From Candidatus Epulonipiscium sp. (lineage in GTDB: Bacteria; Bacillota; Clostridia; Lachnospirales; JAAYNZ01): a stretch of 50,659 nt of DNA. The notes below the pieces were generated by a model, which made no database searches, had not been told where the DNA came from, and saw only the letters and a list, made by a program, of their open reading frames with translations. The position numbers and the translations under genes are program-made. Positions 9,602 to 19,724 of this stretch are shown piece after piece. The stretch is from contig JAAZLH010000120.1 of NCBI GenBank assembly GCA_012799415.1, forward strand, positions 1-50,659, written 5' to 3'. Within the stretch, counting starts at the first letter, position 1; every line of letters begins with the position of its first letter.

Positions 9602-10510
9602 TTGGATGATAAAATACGTTCAAATAATATTTATGATTTTAAAAAAAATAAGAATTTATATTTCATGATGCTACCATTTTTAATTTTATTTTTTACTTTT
9701 ACAATATTACCTGTAATAACCTCAATAATATTTAGTTTCACAGATTTTAATGTACTTCAATTTCCTGGCTATGTAGGCCTTGAAAACTATAAAAAGTTAC
9801 TTCTAAATGATACCATTTTTTTAGCTGCCATCAAAAATACATTTATCATAGCAGTCATTACTGGGCCTATTGGTTATCTACTGTCTTTTTTAATGGCGTG
9901 GCTTATTAATGAATTGCCAACAAAGATACGTGCTGTTTTAACAATTATATTTTATGCTCCTAGTATCTCGGGCAATGTTTATTTGATTTTTACACTTCTG
10001 TTTTCCAACGATCCATATGGATATTTAAACGCAAAACTATTAGATTGGGGAATTATTGAAACAGCAATTTTATGGTTAAAAGATCCAAAGTATATGTTGA
10101 CGATCGTTATTATTGTATCACTTTGGATGAGTCTAGGTTTTGGCTTTTTATCATTTATAGCTGGCCTTCAAACCATTGACAAAACACAATATGAAGCAGG
10201 AGAGGTTGATGGTATCAGTAATCGCTGGCAAGAGTTATGGTTTATTACTCTACCAAATATGAAGCCCCAGCTTATGTTTGGGGCAGTGATGGCGATTACA
10301 AGTTCACTTGGTGTGGGAGATTTGACAACCGCATTGGTAGGTTTTCCAAGCCCAGGGTATGCAACTCATACTATTGTAAATCATTTAAATGACTATGGAA
10401 GTATAAGGATGGAAATGGGATATGCTTCATCTATTGCAGTACTATTATTTGGAACAATGATTATATGTAATCGACTTGTCCAAAGGTTTATAAAGAGGGT
10501 GGGAACATGA
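9602..10510 (+). CDS. carbohydrate ABC transporter permease (UgpA/LacF type)
   Basis: Six-TM profile; EAGEVDGISNRWQELWFITLPNMKPQ EAA motif; TTG start with RBS aaggagg. Confidence 0.9.
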   Translation: MDDKIRSNNIYDFKKNKNLYFMMLPFLILFFTFTILPVITSIIFSFTDFNVLQFPGYVGLENYKKLLLNDTIFLAAIKNTFIIAVITGPIGYLLSFLMAWLINELPTKIRAVLTIIFYAPSISGNVYLIFTLLFSNDPYGYLNAKLLDWGIIETAILWLKDPKYMLTIVIIVSLWMSLGFGFLSFIAGLQTIDKTQYEAGEVDGISNRWQELWFITLPNMKPQLMFGAVMAITSSLGVGDLTTALVGFPSPGYATHTIVNHLNDYGSIRMEMGYASSIAVLLFGTMIICNRLVQRFIKRVGT

Positions 10511-11436
10511 TAATTGAAAGGACGAAAATAACTAAATTTTCAAAGGTTAAAAAAATACGCAGCCAACAAAGTGGATTTGTTCGTTTTTTTACTGATACCC
10601 GTAGCAATCGGTCCATAGCAGGAAATATTATTTTAATTTTATCATTAACCATTCTTGCCTTGATATTTTTGTTTCCTATTATATTTATTGTAAACAATGC
10701 ATTCAAGCCTTTACATGAACTGTTAAAATTTCCACCTGACATTTTAGTTAAAAGCCCTACCTTTGAAAACTTTCATGACCTAGGTCAACTTTTTTCAAAT
10801 TCCTTAGTTCCCTTTTCTAGATACATATTCAATACATTTTTCATTGTGATTATAGGAACAGTAGGACAAATTGTAATTGCTTCAATGGCTGCTTATCCAC
10901 TTGCAAAATACGAGTTTTGTGGTAATAAGATGATTTCAAATCTTATCATTATGTCTCTTATGTTTTCAGCCGCTGTTACTTCGGTACCAAATTACATCAT
11001 AATTTCAAAGTTGAAATTAATAGATACCTACGGGGCTATTATTTTTCCAGCATTTTCTTCAACATTAGGGCTCTACCTTATGAAAAATTTCATGGAGCAA
11101 GTTCCTTCTTCTTTGATTGAATCCGCAAGTTTAGATGGGGCAAATGAATTTATCATATTATGGAGAGTGGTTATGCCAGTAGTAAAACCTGCATGGATAA
11201 CTTTATTTATATTGTCTTTTCAGTCTATGTGGGGAGCTACAGGTGGGACATTTATTTATCAGGAAAACTTAAAAACTTTAAGCTATGCACTTGGGCAGGT
11301 GGCTAGTGGAGGCATTGCCAGACAAGGAGTTATGGCAGCAGTCTCTCTTATTATGTTTACAATTCCCGTTGTAATTTTTATTTTTATGCAAAGTAATGTT
11401 ATTGAGACAATGACAACTTCGGGCATGAAAGAATAG
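10507..11436 (+). CDS. carbohydrate ABC transporter permease (UgpE/MalG type)
   Basis: EAA motif ESASLDGANEFIILWRVVMPVVKPAW; overlaps the preceding gene by 4 nt. Confidence 0.9.
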   Translation: MIIERTKITKFSKVKKIRSQQSGFVRFFTDTRSNRSIAGNIILILSLTILALIFLFPIIFIVNNAFKPLHELLKFPPDILVKSPTFENFHDLGQLFSNSLVPFSRYIFNTFFIVIIGTVGQIVIASMAAYPLAKYEFCGNKMISNLIIMSLMFSAAVTSVPNYIIISKLKLIDTYGAIIFPAFSSTLGLYLMKNFMEQVPSSLIESASLDGANEFIILWRVVMPVVKPAWITLFILSFQSMWGATGGTFIYQENLKTLSYALGQVASGGIARQGVMAAVSLIMFTIPVVIFIFMQSNVIETMTTSGMKE

Positions 11437-11447
11437 GCGGTGAGCGT

Positions 11448-12938
11448 GTGTTAAAAGATACGATCTTAATATTTAAGAATAAATTGTATTTTAGAATCTT
11501 TTGGACGACCTATTTCATTATTTTTTTGATAACCCAATCCATATACGCTACAGACATAACAAGCTATACATATAACAAGGTTGGGGACAATGAGTACCTT
11601 TTTTATCCATCACCAAGTCCTTACAATTATGAAACAAGTATATATGCGGAAGATTTAGGGGTAGAGAGCTTGTATAAAATAACAAGTTTATTTGTTAGTG
11701 ATGAATACCTATTTATTGCATCAGGTGGGAGTATAATTGTTGCTGATCATAGTTTTAAAACCCAACACATTATATCAAGCTTTGTACTTGAAGGGAAGGA
11801 AGAAGTGTTAACTGAAATTGACGGTTTGTGGGTAACGGAAAAAGGTGAATTATATGCTTGTGAACCAGGGAAAAATCGCATTCTTCACTTTAATGATGAT
11901 TTCTCCATTTCAAGAATTCTTGGCAGGCCTGAAGGCATTGTCATTGCTGGTAATGTAGCTTATCAACCATTAAAGGTTGCCGTAGATAGTGTAGGAAGGA
12001 TTTATGTTGTTGCCAACAATATTTATGAAGGGATTATTGAACTAAATACAGATGGTACATTTTCCAGATATTTTGGGAAGGTTTCCGTTAAATATACAGC
12101 AACACAGTTATTCTGGCGTAGGCTACAAACAGAAACACAGCGTGCTTTTTCAGCATCTTGGTTACCTGTTAATTTTAGCAATATAACGATAGAAAAAGAT
12201 GACTTTGTTTATGCAACAGTTGCTGGCTCAGAGGAAACAGAGCCTATCCGGAAATTAAATGCAAAGGGGGTTAGTATACTACGTTATCCCTCATCTACAA
12301 ATGAAAAACCTCGTGGAGACCTTTTCTATAATCGATATGGACAAAATATACCGAAAGGCCCCTCACTTTTAACAGCTATTGATGTAAATGAATATGGTGT
12401 CTATATCGTCCTAGATTCTAAACGTTCAAGGATTTTTGCATATGATGATGATGGCTATATGTTATATGCCTTTGGTGAACAGGGGACGGCAGAGGGAAGG
12501 TTTCAAAATCCTGTAGATATCAAGTATATGGGAGATAAATTGCTTGTAGTTGATAGGGGGAATATGTCTATAGAAGTATATAAATTAAACGATTATGGTA
12601 AAAGCATTTATGAGGCATCAAGACTCCAATATCATTCTGATTATAAAGAAGCTGCAAAAGAATGGGAAAAGGTTTTAGATTATAATCAAAATTTTCAATA
12701 TGCTTATGTTGGAATAGGTAAGGCCCTATATAGAGATGGCGATTATAAAAGGGCACAAGATTATTTTTTGCGCGGTCAAGATGTCGACTATTATTCAATG
12801 GCCTATAAAAAAACAAGACAAGATTTTGTGAATGAGCATTTTGGAAGTTTGGTTGGAGGAATGATAGCATTTATTATAGTAAGATTGCTTATTAAGCATT
12901 TACAGAACAGAACCCAAGAAAGATCAATAAAGGGGTGA
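11448..12938 (+). CDS. NHL/six-bladed propeller-like plus TPR-like protein with C-terminal TM segment
   Basis: Repeats such as AVDSVGRIYVVANNIYEGIIELNTDG and GTAEGRFQNPVDIKYMGDKLLVVDRGNMSIEVY; TPR-like AYVGIGKALYRDGDYKRAQDYFLRG; C-terminal TM. GTG start with RBS. Confidence 0.8.
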   Translation: MLKDTILIFKNKLYFRIFWTTYFIIFLITQSIYATDITSYTYNKVGDNEYLFYPSPSPYNYETSIYAEDLGVESLYKITSLFVSDEYLFIASGGSIIVADHSFKTQHIISSFVLEGKEEVLTEIDGLWVTEKGELYACEPGKNRILHFNDDFSISRILGRPEGIVIAGNVAYQPLKVAVDSVGRIYVVANNIYEGIIELNTDGTFSRYFGKVSVKYTATQLFWRRLQTETQRAFSASWLPVNFSNITIEKDDFVYATVAGSEETEPIRKLNAKGVSILRYPSSTNEKPRGDLFYNRYGQNIPKGPSLLTAIDVNEYGVYIVLDSKRSRIFAYDDDGYMLYAFGEQGTAEGRFQNPVDIKYMGDKLLVVDRGNMSIEVYKLNDYGKSIYEASRLQYHSDYKEAAKEWEKVLDYNQNFQYAYVGIGKALYRDGDYKRAQDYFLRGQDVDYYSMAYKKTRQDFVNEHFGSLVGGMIAFIIVRLLIKHLQNRTQERSIKG

Positions 12939-12942
12939 AAGA

Positions 12943-13605
12943 ATGAGCGATTTGATAATGAAATTAAAGGCATTTGATTTAAAAGAAAATTTCATCACCT
13001 TTCCTTTTTATATTATTTTGAATCCGTTTAAAGGATTTAATGATCTCAAATATGAGAAACGAGGCAGAACTTATTTTCCTATTGTGATGATGATTTTATT
13101 AAGTTTATTTGCTATATGTGATGAACTATATAAAGGTTTTGTACTTTCCGGATATTATACGAAGGATAGATATATCAATACGCCTTATACAATACTAATA
13201 TCCCTAGGACCTGTATTATTATTTGTAATAGCGAATTGGAGTATTACCGCCATAACAAATGGTATTGGAAAGTTAAAAGAGATATTTATGGTATATGCAT
13301 ATGCGTTATATCCAAAGATTTTGTTAAGTACAATAGGGTTAATGATTTCCAATTTTATTATAGTAGATGAGATTGCATTTTCAACTTTTTTTTATTCCTT
13401 TGGAACGGTTGCATTTGCCTTTTACCTATTTATTGGTTTGATTATCATTCATGAATACTCATTTACAAAAGCCATTGCAATGATTCTATTAACTGTTTTG
13501 TCAATGACCATTATTGTCTTTATATTAGCATTATTTATGTCGCTTATAAATGAGGTATTTATGTTCTTTTATACGATTTACACAGAAATTAGGCTGAAAA
13601 TATAG
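12943..13605 (+). CDS. Yip1-family-like membrane protein
   Basis: Multiple TMs; position between the NHL and DUF5696 genes; LISLGPVLLFVIANWSITAITNGIGKLKEIFMVYAYALYPKI resembles Yip1 domain proteins. Confidence 0.7.
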   Translation: MSDLIMKLKAFDLKENFITFPFYIILNPFKGFNDLKYEKRGRTYFPIVMMILLSLFAICDELYKGFVLSGYYTKDRYINTPYTILISLGPVLLFVIANWSITAITNGIGKLKEIFMVYAYALYPKILLSTIGLMISNFIIVDEIAFSTFFYSFGTVAFAFYLFIGLIIIHEYSFTKAIAMILLTVLSMTIIVFILALFMSLINEVFMFFYTIYTEIRLKI

Positions 13606-13626
13606 TGATGTCAGGGGTGAAGTAAG

Positions 13627-16167
13627 ATGAGAAAAATGTTGGTGGTGATGGCATCAATTCTTTTCATATTTAGCAAAGCTATTTTGCTTTATGCAGAGGA
13701 AGAAGTTTTGCTTGAAGGGACAGTGAAACCAGAAGACTATCAATATAATTTTGAAATCGTATCTGAAAACAAAGAAGCTTTACTGCTTTTAGATAAATCC
13801 GTTAATTCTTTAAGGGTAGTATCAAAAAAAACAGGAAATTACTATGATACAAAAGTAATGAATGGGCAGAGTGGAAATGAAGTCATAAAGAATAATCAAA
13901 AGTCAGACTTCTCTTTATCATACTATACTGACTTGGAAAAGGCCTCCACAGCTACAGTAGATAATTATTCATTAAGCATACTATTAAATCAGGTTGAATA
14001 TGAAAGTATAGACAATGGGGTTAGATGTAATTTTATAGTAGGGGAAAGAGAAAAAATTCAACTTTCTCTATTCCCTATGTATATCAACAAGGAGCGCTTT
14101 CAACAGCTAGTTTTACAGTATCTTGATGATGCCCAAGCAAAGGAAATGTTAGATGCTACAAATGGCTATTATATTGAGACAAAAGAAAAATTTATTAGAA
14201 GATGGAATACTTTTAAAAAGGATGGCACACCAGAAACGGTTGCTATGCCAAAACTTAAAAGAATGTATCATTATTTCTATGAGGTAGGAATCTATACAAA
14301 TGAAGAATTACAAATTGACAATATGGAGTGGGGAGAAGAAACAATTGATTCCAATATTACATTTGGTATTTCCATAGATTATAAATTAGAGGGAACAGAT
14401 CTTGTTGTAACAGTACCTGTTGATAAGATTCTTATTGGTAGTAACTATGCAGAAAAACATCCAATAAATGAAATTACAATGAACCCTTACTTAATGTCAG
14501 GAAGCATATATGATGATGGATATATTTTTGTGCCGGATGGGTCAGGAGGAATTATTAATTTTAATAGTGGAAATATTTCTGCATCAGTTTTGAAGATGCC
14601 TATATTTGGAGAAGATGTGCTTAACAATGCATTTTTTTATACAGAATCATTTGTTCAATCAACATTACCGGTTATTGGAATAAAGAAAAATCATATTTCC
14701 CTGCTAGGAATTATAGAAGAAGGTGCTGAAATAGCAACGGTTACAGCCAATGTTTCAGGCAAAGTAGATGAGTATAATAAAGTGAATGTAGGGTTTAATT
14801 TATTGTATATGGAAAAGATGCCACTGACCATTGGATTTGGAAATTTTATGCCTAAATATTCCAATTCAGGCTATAAGGGTAATATTACTATGCGATATAA
14901 GCTATTAGAAGGTAGCGAAGCCAATTACGTTGGTATGGCTAAAGCTTATAGAAATTATTTGAAAGAAAAGGAGGCTATAAAACAAAATCCTATTACTGAT
15001 GATGCTCCATTGTTTATTGATATGATTGCTTCAGTTCCTAAAAACAAAATGATGCTTGGAATAAAGTATACAGTGCATGAAAGTGTAACAAGTTTTAGCG
15101 AGGCTCAGTCAATACTGGAATCTTTGAAGTTAAAAGGAATAAACAATATAGTAGCACAATATACTTCTTGGGCCAATGGAGGTATAAACAATGATCCTCT
15201 TACCAATATCAAAGTAATACGTAGCATAGGGGGGAAGAATGGACTTAGTAAACTACTTGCCTATACCAATGTAGAGAGCATTTTATTTTATCCTACAATT
15301 AAGCTTTTAGCCATTGGTTCTACAAAAGGTATAAGTAATAGCAATGGCTTAGCAAGGCATTTAAATAATGTAAAAGCGAAACTTCCAAGATTTAATATGG
15401 TAACAAAGCAGACATTTACGACAGAAAGTCTTATCTCACCTAATTATTTAGCTATATACATATCCAAGATAATAAAAAATACAGATAAATTAAACATTAA
15501 AAATCTAGCTATTACTGATGTGGGGACTTTGTTATATGGGGATTATAATCCTAAAAAACAGCTTATGAGATATGATGTACTAGATATATATGAGGAAGGT
15601 TTATACTCATTAAGTCAAGAGAAGAGTTTAATGTTTCATAATGCAAATAGTTATGTGTTTAAATATGCTAGCAATATTACAGACTTACCAAGTAGCTATA
15701 GTGGTCGAAGGGCTATAGATTATGCTGTACCCTTTGTGCAAATGGTTTTAGAAAATGCAGTACCTTATTCTATGGAAGCTTTTAATACAAGGGATTTACA
15801 AGATTTTAATGATTACTTATTAAAGGCAATTGAAACAAAAAGTAGTTTAAAATTTATATTTACACATCGTGATGAAAGTATATTTTATACGGATGCTGGT
15901 TTTTACAATACTTTAACTGGAGAAAATGATTACTTCCGAACCCAATATAGTCGATGGGAAGATAAGATTGGACTTTATTATGATGAATATAATTATTTTT
16001 ATAGGAAAGTAAAAGATGCAGAGATGGTAAACCATGAGGTTGTTAGAAATGGTGTGGTTAAAGTAAAATATAATAACAACATTATAATATATATCAATTA
16101 TACAGATAAGAGTGAAATAGTGGACGGTAATAAAATAGGGCCACATTCATATCTTTTGAAAGAATAG
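13627..16167 (+). CDS. DUF5696-like secreted protein
   Basis: Signal peptide; FVPDGSGGIINFNSGN...GEDV motif typical of DUF5696; predicted TIM-barrel-like segment LAITDVGTLLYGDYN. Confidence 0.8.
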   Translation: MRKMLVVMASILFIFSKAILLYAEEEVLLEGTVKPEDYQYNFEIVSENKEALLLLDKSVNSLRVVSKKTGNYYDTKVMNGQSGNEVIKNNQKSDFSLSYYTDLEKASTATVDNYSLSILLNQVEYESIDNGVRCNFIVGEREKIQLSLFPMYINKERFQQLVLQYLDDAQAKEMLDATNGYYIETKEKFIRRWNTFKKDGTPETVAMPKLKRMYHYFYEVGIYTNEELQIDNMEWGEETIDSNITFGISIDYKLEGTDLVVTVPVDKILIGSNYAEKHPINEITMNPYLMSGSIYDDGYIFVPDGSGGIINFNSGNISASVLKMPIFGEDVLNNAFFYTESFVQSTLPVIGIKKNHISLLGIIEEGAEIATVTANVSGKVDEYNKVNVGFNLLYMEKMPLTIGFGNFMPKYSNSGYKGNITMRYKLLEGSEANYVGMAKAYRNYLKEKEAIKQNPITDDAPLFIDMIASVPKNKMMLGIKYTVHESVTSFSEAQSILESLKLKGINNIVAQYTSWANGGINNDPLTNIKVIRSIGGKNGLSKLLAYTNVESILFYPTIKLLAIGSTKGISNSNGLARHLNNVKAKLPRFNMVTKQTFTTESLISPNYLAIYISKIIKNTDKLNIKNLAITDVGTLLYGDYNPKKQLMRYDVLDIYEEGLYSLSQEKSLMFHNANSYVFKYASNITDLPSSYSGRRAIDYAVPFVQMVLENAVPYSMEAFNTRDLQDFNDYLLKAIETKSSLKFIFTHRDESIFYTDAGFYNTLTGENDYFRTQYSRWEDKIGLYYDEYNYFYRKVKDAEMVNHEVVRNGVVKVKYNNNIIIYINYTDKSEIVDGNKIGPHSYLLKE

Positions 16168-16179
16168 GGGTGATAGTCT

Positions 16180-17133
16180 ATGCATAACCAAACAAGGAGA
16201 CTAAAAGTTAGTGGCTGGTATTATAAGTTGGAACTTTCTAAAAAGAGAGCCTTATGGGGGTGGATTTTTCTGACTCCTTGGCTTATAGGTTTTCTAGTAT
16301 TTTTTTTAAAACCCCTAATAGAGTCTATTATTTATAGCTTCAATTCTGTAAAAGTATTATCCGAGGGCGGAATTAGCTTAGAGTTTGTGGGTTTAAAAAA
16401 CTATATAGAGGCCTTTACTGTAGATACTATTTTTAATAGATTGATTATAACTATGGTTACAACAACCCTTCCTCAAGTTTTTATCGTTATTATTTTCTCC
16501 TTACTGGCAGCAATTCTGTTAAATGGAAAGTATTTTGGCAGAAGTGTAGCTCGGACTATATTTTTCATTCCTATTATAATGGGGACCAATATTGCTGAAT
16601 CAACGCTAGTAGGGAATGATGTTATAAGTCTTGAAATATCCGGAGCAACGGGAGGAAGGATGGCATTTGGATCTAAGTTTATAATTGATATTTTAAGTGA
16701 AACGGGGCTTCCTACCGAGCTAGTATCTTATGTTACTGGGGCAGTAAGTGGAATTTTTTCAATACTGGCTATTTCAGGAGTTCCCATACTAATATTTTTA
16801 GCAGGCTTACAATCTATATCTCCATCACTTTATGAGGTTGCAAAAATTGAAGGGTCAACGGGATATGAAACATTTTGGAAAGTTACATTTCCAATGATAT
16901 CCCCCATGATATTGGTATGTGCTATATATAGTATTATAGATGCATTTTTTCGGCATAGTATTATGGTTGATGGTTCAAGATATGCAATTATAAGGCAAAT
17001 GCAAAATATTGCATTTAGTCAAGCAAAATATGGATTAAGTGCAGCCATGACAACGATTTATTTAATAGTTAGTGTCTCAATTATCGCTATTGTTTCTTAT
17101 CTAATATCTCGGGTGGTGTTTTATTATGATTAG
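16180..17133 (+). CDS. carbohydrate ABC transporter permease (UgpA/LacF type)
   Basis: LTPWLIGFLVFFLKPLIESIIYSF, EVAKIEGSTGYETFWKVTFPMISP EAA motif. Confidence 0.9.
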   Translation: MHNQTRRLKVSGWYYKLELSKKRALWGWIFLTPWLIGFLVFFLKPLIESIIYSFNSVKVLSEGGISLEFVGLKNYIEAFTVDTIFNRLIITMVTTTLPQVFIVIIFSLLAAILLNGKYFGRSVARTIFFIPIIMGTNIAESTLVGNDVISLEISGATGGRMAFGSKFIIDILSETGLPTELVSYVTGAVSGIFSILAISGVPILIFLAGLQSISPSLYEVAKIEGSTGYETFWKVTFPMISPMILVCAIYSIIDAFFRHSIMVDGSRYAIIRQMQNIAFSQAKYGLSAAMTTIYLIVSVSIIAIVSYLISRVVFYYD

Positions 17134-18163
17134 TACATCTAAAATATCAAAGTATATTCTTCAAAGAGAAAACGCAAAAAGACATAGTAGTGCTTATATA
17201 AAAAAACGTTTAAAAACCATAATAATTTCGGTTTTACGGTATTCTTTGATTATTTGTCTTTCTTACATGATTTTATATTCATTATTGCAATTGATATCAG
17301 CTTCATTTACACATCCTTATGACATTGGTTCAACTTCGTCTGTTTGGATACCTCAAAGTATAACATTAGATAATATTAAGGTTGCATATACAATTATGAA
17401 ATATCCAAAGGCTTTTCTCTATACTTTAGGTAGCACTACCGTTGTTATGATACTACAGATGGCCAATGCAGCCTTTGCAGGTTATTCATTTGCAAGGCTT
17501 AGATTTAGAGGAAGCAAGCTGTTATTTGGGTTAGTTATATTAACGATTATTGTACCGCCTTCCTCTTTAATGTTACCCCAATATATTTATTTTAGAAATT
17601 TTGATATTTTTGGTATCTGTAAGATACTTCTTGGAAAAGAACTTAACTTATTAGGCGAACCGTCATCTTTATTTATTCTATCAGCTTTAGGTCAAGGTCT
17701 TAGCAGTGGTTTGTTTGTATATATTTTTTGTCAATTTTTTAGGGGTTTACCAAAAGAACTTGAAGAAGCTGCATATGTAGATGGGGCAGGATTTCTCCGT
17801 ACTTTTTTTAGGATTGTTTTACCCACAGCGAAACCAAGCTTTATGACAGTTGGAGTATTAAGTTTTGTATGGAACTGGAATGATACTTATTTTCCAAGAT
17901 TATTTAACCCTACTGATAATTATTTAAGGGTAAGGCTTGCGACTCTTTCTACCCCAAGTGGAGGATCTAGTGCGGTACAAGTTGCAATAGGAAATTCTAT
18001 ATCAAAAATTCCACCAGATACAATCAAACTTGCATCCTCTGCCTATGATTCAGTCATTTTGAAGGCAGGCTCTCTTTTGGCTATTATACCCCTTATTATC
18101 TTTTTTTTAATTATCCAAAAACAATTTGTTGAAGGGGTAGAACGTTCAGGAATTGTTGGTTAG
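17126..18163 (+). CDS. carbohydrate ABC transporter permease (UgpE/MalG type)
   Basis: EAA motif EEAAYVDGAGFLRTFFRIVLPTAKPSF; overlaps preceding gene. Confidence 0.9.
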   Translation: MISTSKISKYILQRENAKRHSSAYIKKRLKTIIISVLRYSLIICLSYMILYSLLQLISASFTHPYDIGSTSSVWIPQSITLDNIKVAYTIMKYPKAFLYTLGSTTVVMILQMANAAFAGYSFARLRFRGSKLLFGLVILTIIVPPSSLMLPQYIYFRNFDIFGICKILLGKELNLLGEPSSLFILSALGQGLSSGLFVYIFCQFFRGLPKELEEAAYVDGAGFLRTFFRIVLPTAKPSFMTVGVLSFVWNWNDTYFPRLFNPTDNYLRVRLATLSTPSGGSSAVQVAIGNSISKIPPDTIKLASSAYDSVILKAGSLLAIIPLIIFFLIIQKQFVEGVERSGIVG

Positions 18164-18233
18164 CTTTAGTATGAAGCTTATTTAATGAATAAAAAGTTAA
18201 GAAAATAAGTACGGCAAGAGAGGAGAAAAAAAT

Positions 18234-19640
18234 ATGAGTGAATGGAATGAGAAGCAAGAGGAAGCAAAAGAAGAAGCAAAAGAAGAAACAAAAGAAGAAG
18301 TGAAACAAGGGGTTCATAATTATAGTAGTGAAAAAAACTATATCTATCCAGAGGATATTAGATTACAAAAAAAATTAGAATGGTTTAAGGATCAAAAACT
18401 AGCGTTGATGATGCATTGGGGGCCTTATTCCCAACTAGGAATAGTAGAGTCATGGGCACTCAGTGATATGGATTCAGATTGGTCTAGAGGAGGTATTGAT
18501 TGGCATGTGGATGATGCAACGTTTAAAAAACAATATACAGAATTGAATAAAACATTTAATCCTGTCCGATTTGAACCTGATAAATGGGCAGAACTCGCCT
18601 ATGAAGGTGGTTTTAAATACTTTATATTTACAACGAAGCATCATGATGGATTTTGCATGTGGGATACAAAATATTCGGATTACAAGATTACTTCAGAAGA
18701 TTGCCCATTTCATGCTCATCATTATGGAGATATTTGCAAACATCTTTTCGAAGCTATGCGAAAAAAAGGCCTTGGAATAGCACCTTATTTTTCAAAAGCA
18801 GATTGGTATATTCCCTACTATTGGAAACCTAATACTCAAAGAGGATCTTTTATGTGGAGAGGTCCTTCTTATAATCCTTCTGAAGATCCAGAGACTTGGG
18901 AGAAATTTGTAGAGTTTACCCATAATCAGCTTATAGAATTGGCAACAGGGTATGGAAAAATTGATATTCTATGGTTTGATGCGGGATGGGTATGTGAACA
19001 GTCAGGCCAAGATATTAGGCTTGGAGAAGTAGTGGATAAGATAAGAAAAGTTCAACCATGGGTATTATCTGTAGATCGAACTATTGGTGGTCTTTATGAA
19101 AACTATATTACACCAGAACAATGTATACCAGAGGACGTTATTGATGTACCCTGGGAAAGTTGTATAACAATAGGAACATCATTTTCTTTTGCATATGAAG
19201 ATAGATATAAAACGCCAAGAGAATTGGTGCATCTCTTGAGTAATGTGGTTGCAAAAGGTGGTAATCTTGCATTAAATGTAGGACCACAGCCAGATGGGAG
19301 AATTCCTAAAGGTGCGATTGATAGTATAAGGGGATTAGGAGCGTGGTTAAGACAGTTTGGCGAAGCAATTTATGGAACAAGAATATGTGCACCCTACTAC
19401 ATTGACCAGATTGCTTTTACGAAGAAAGGAAAAACCATTTATGCTATTAAAATGTATGAAGAGGACGAACTTATACCTAATAAAATAATTCTTCCCTATA
19501 AAGGTAAAGTAGAACAGGTAACTTTACTAAATAATGGGGCAATACTATCCTTTGAATATGTACAAGAGGGATTATCAGTTTTGCTACCAAAAGACGAGAG
19601 CATAGAGGTACCTATAGCACAAGTATTTAAACTCAACTAA
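18234..19640 (+). CDS. alpha-L-fucosidase, GH29
   Basis: LMMHWGPYSQLG, FIFTTKHHDGFCMWDTKYSDY, IDILWFDAGW, GGNLALNVGPQPDGRIP motifs; RBS gaggag. Confidence 0.93.
   Translation: MSEWNEKQEEAKEEAKEETKEEVKQGVHNYSSEKNYIYPEDIRLQKKLEWFKDQKLALMMHWGPYSQLGIVESWALSDMDSDWSRGGIDWHVDDATFKKQYTELNKTFNPVRFEPDKWAELAYEGGFKYFIFTTKHHDGFCMWDTKYSDYKITSEDCPFHAHHYGDICKHLFEAMRKKGLGIAPYFSKADWYIPYYWKPNTQRGSFMWRGPSYNPSEDPETWEKFVEFTHNQLIELATGYGKIDILWFDAGWVCEQSGQDIRLGEVVDKIRKVQPWVLSVDRTIGGLYENYITPEQCIPEDVIDVPWESCITIGTSFSFAYEDRYKTPRELVHLLSNVVAKGGNLALNVGPQPDGRIPKGAIDSIRGLGAWLRQFGEAIYGTRICAPYYIDQIAFTKKGKTIYAIKMYEEDELIPNKIILPYKGKVEQVTLLNNGAILSFEYVQEGLSVLLPKDESIEVPIAQVFKLN
18251..18303 (+). repeat. short in-frame tandem repeat (gaagcaaaagaa-type) coding EAKEEAKEETKEE
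   Basis: Direct reading of gaagcaagaggaagcaaaagaagaagcaaaagaagaaacaaaagaagaag. Confidence 0.8.
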
Positions 19641-19724
19641 AGAGAATATTAGTATGTATAGTCTTTATCCATTACTATGTAGAAAATATGCCTCAATAAA
19701 ATGGCCTTTAGTAGGAGGGGAACA

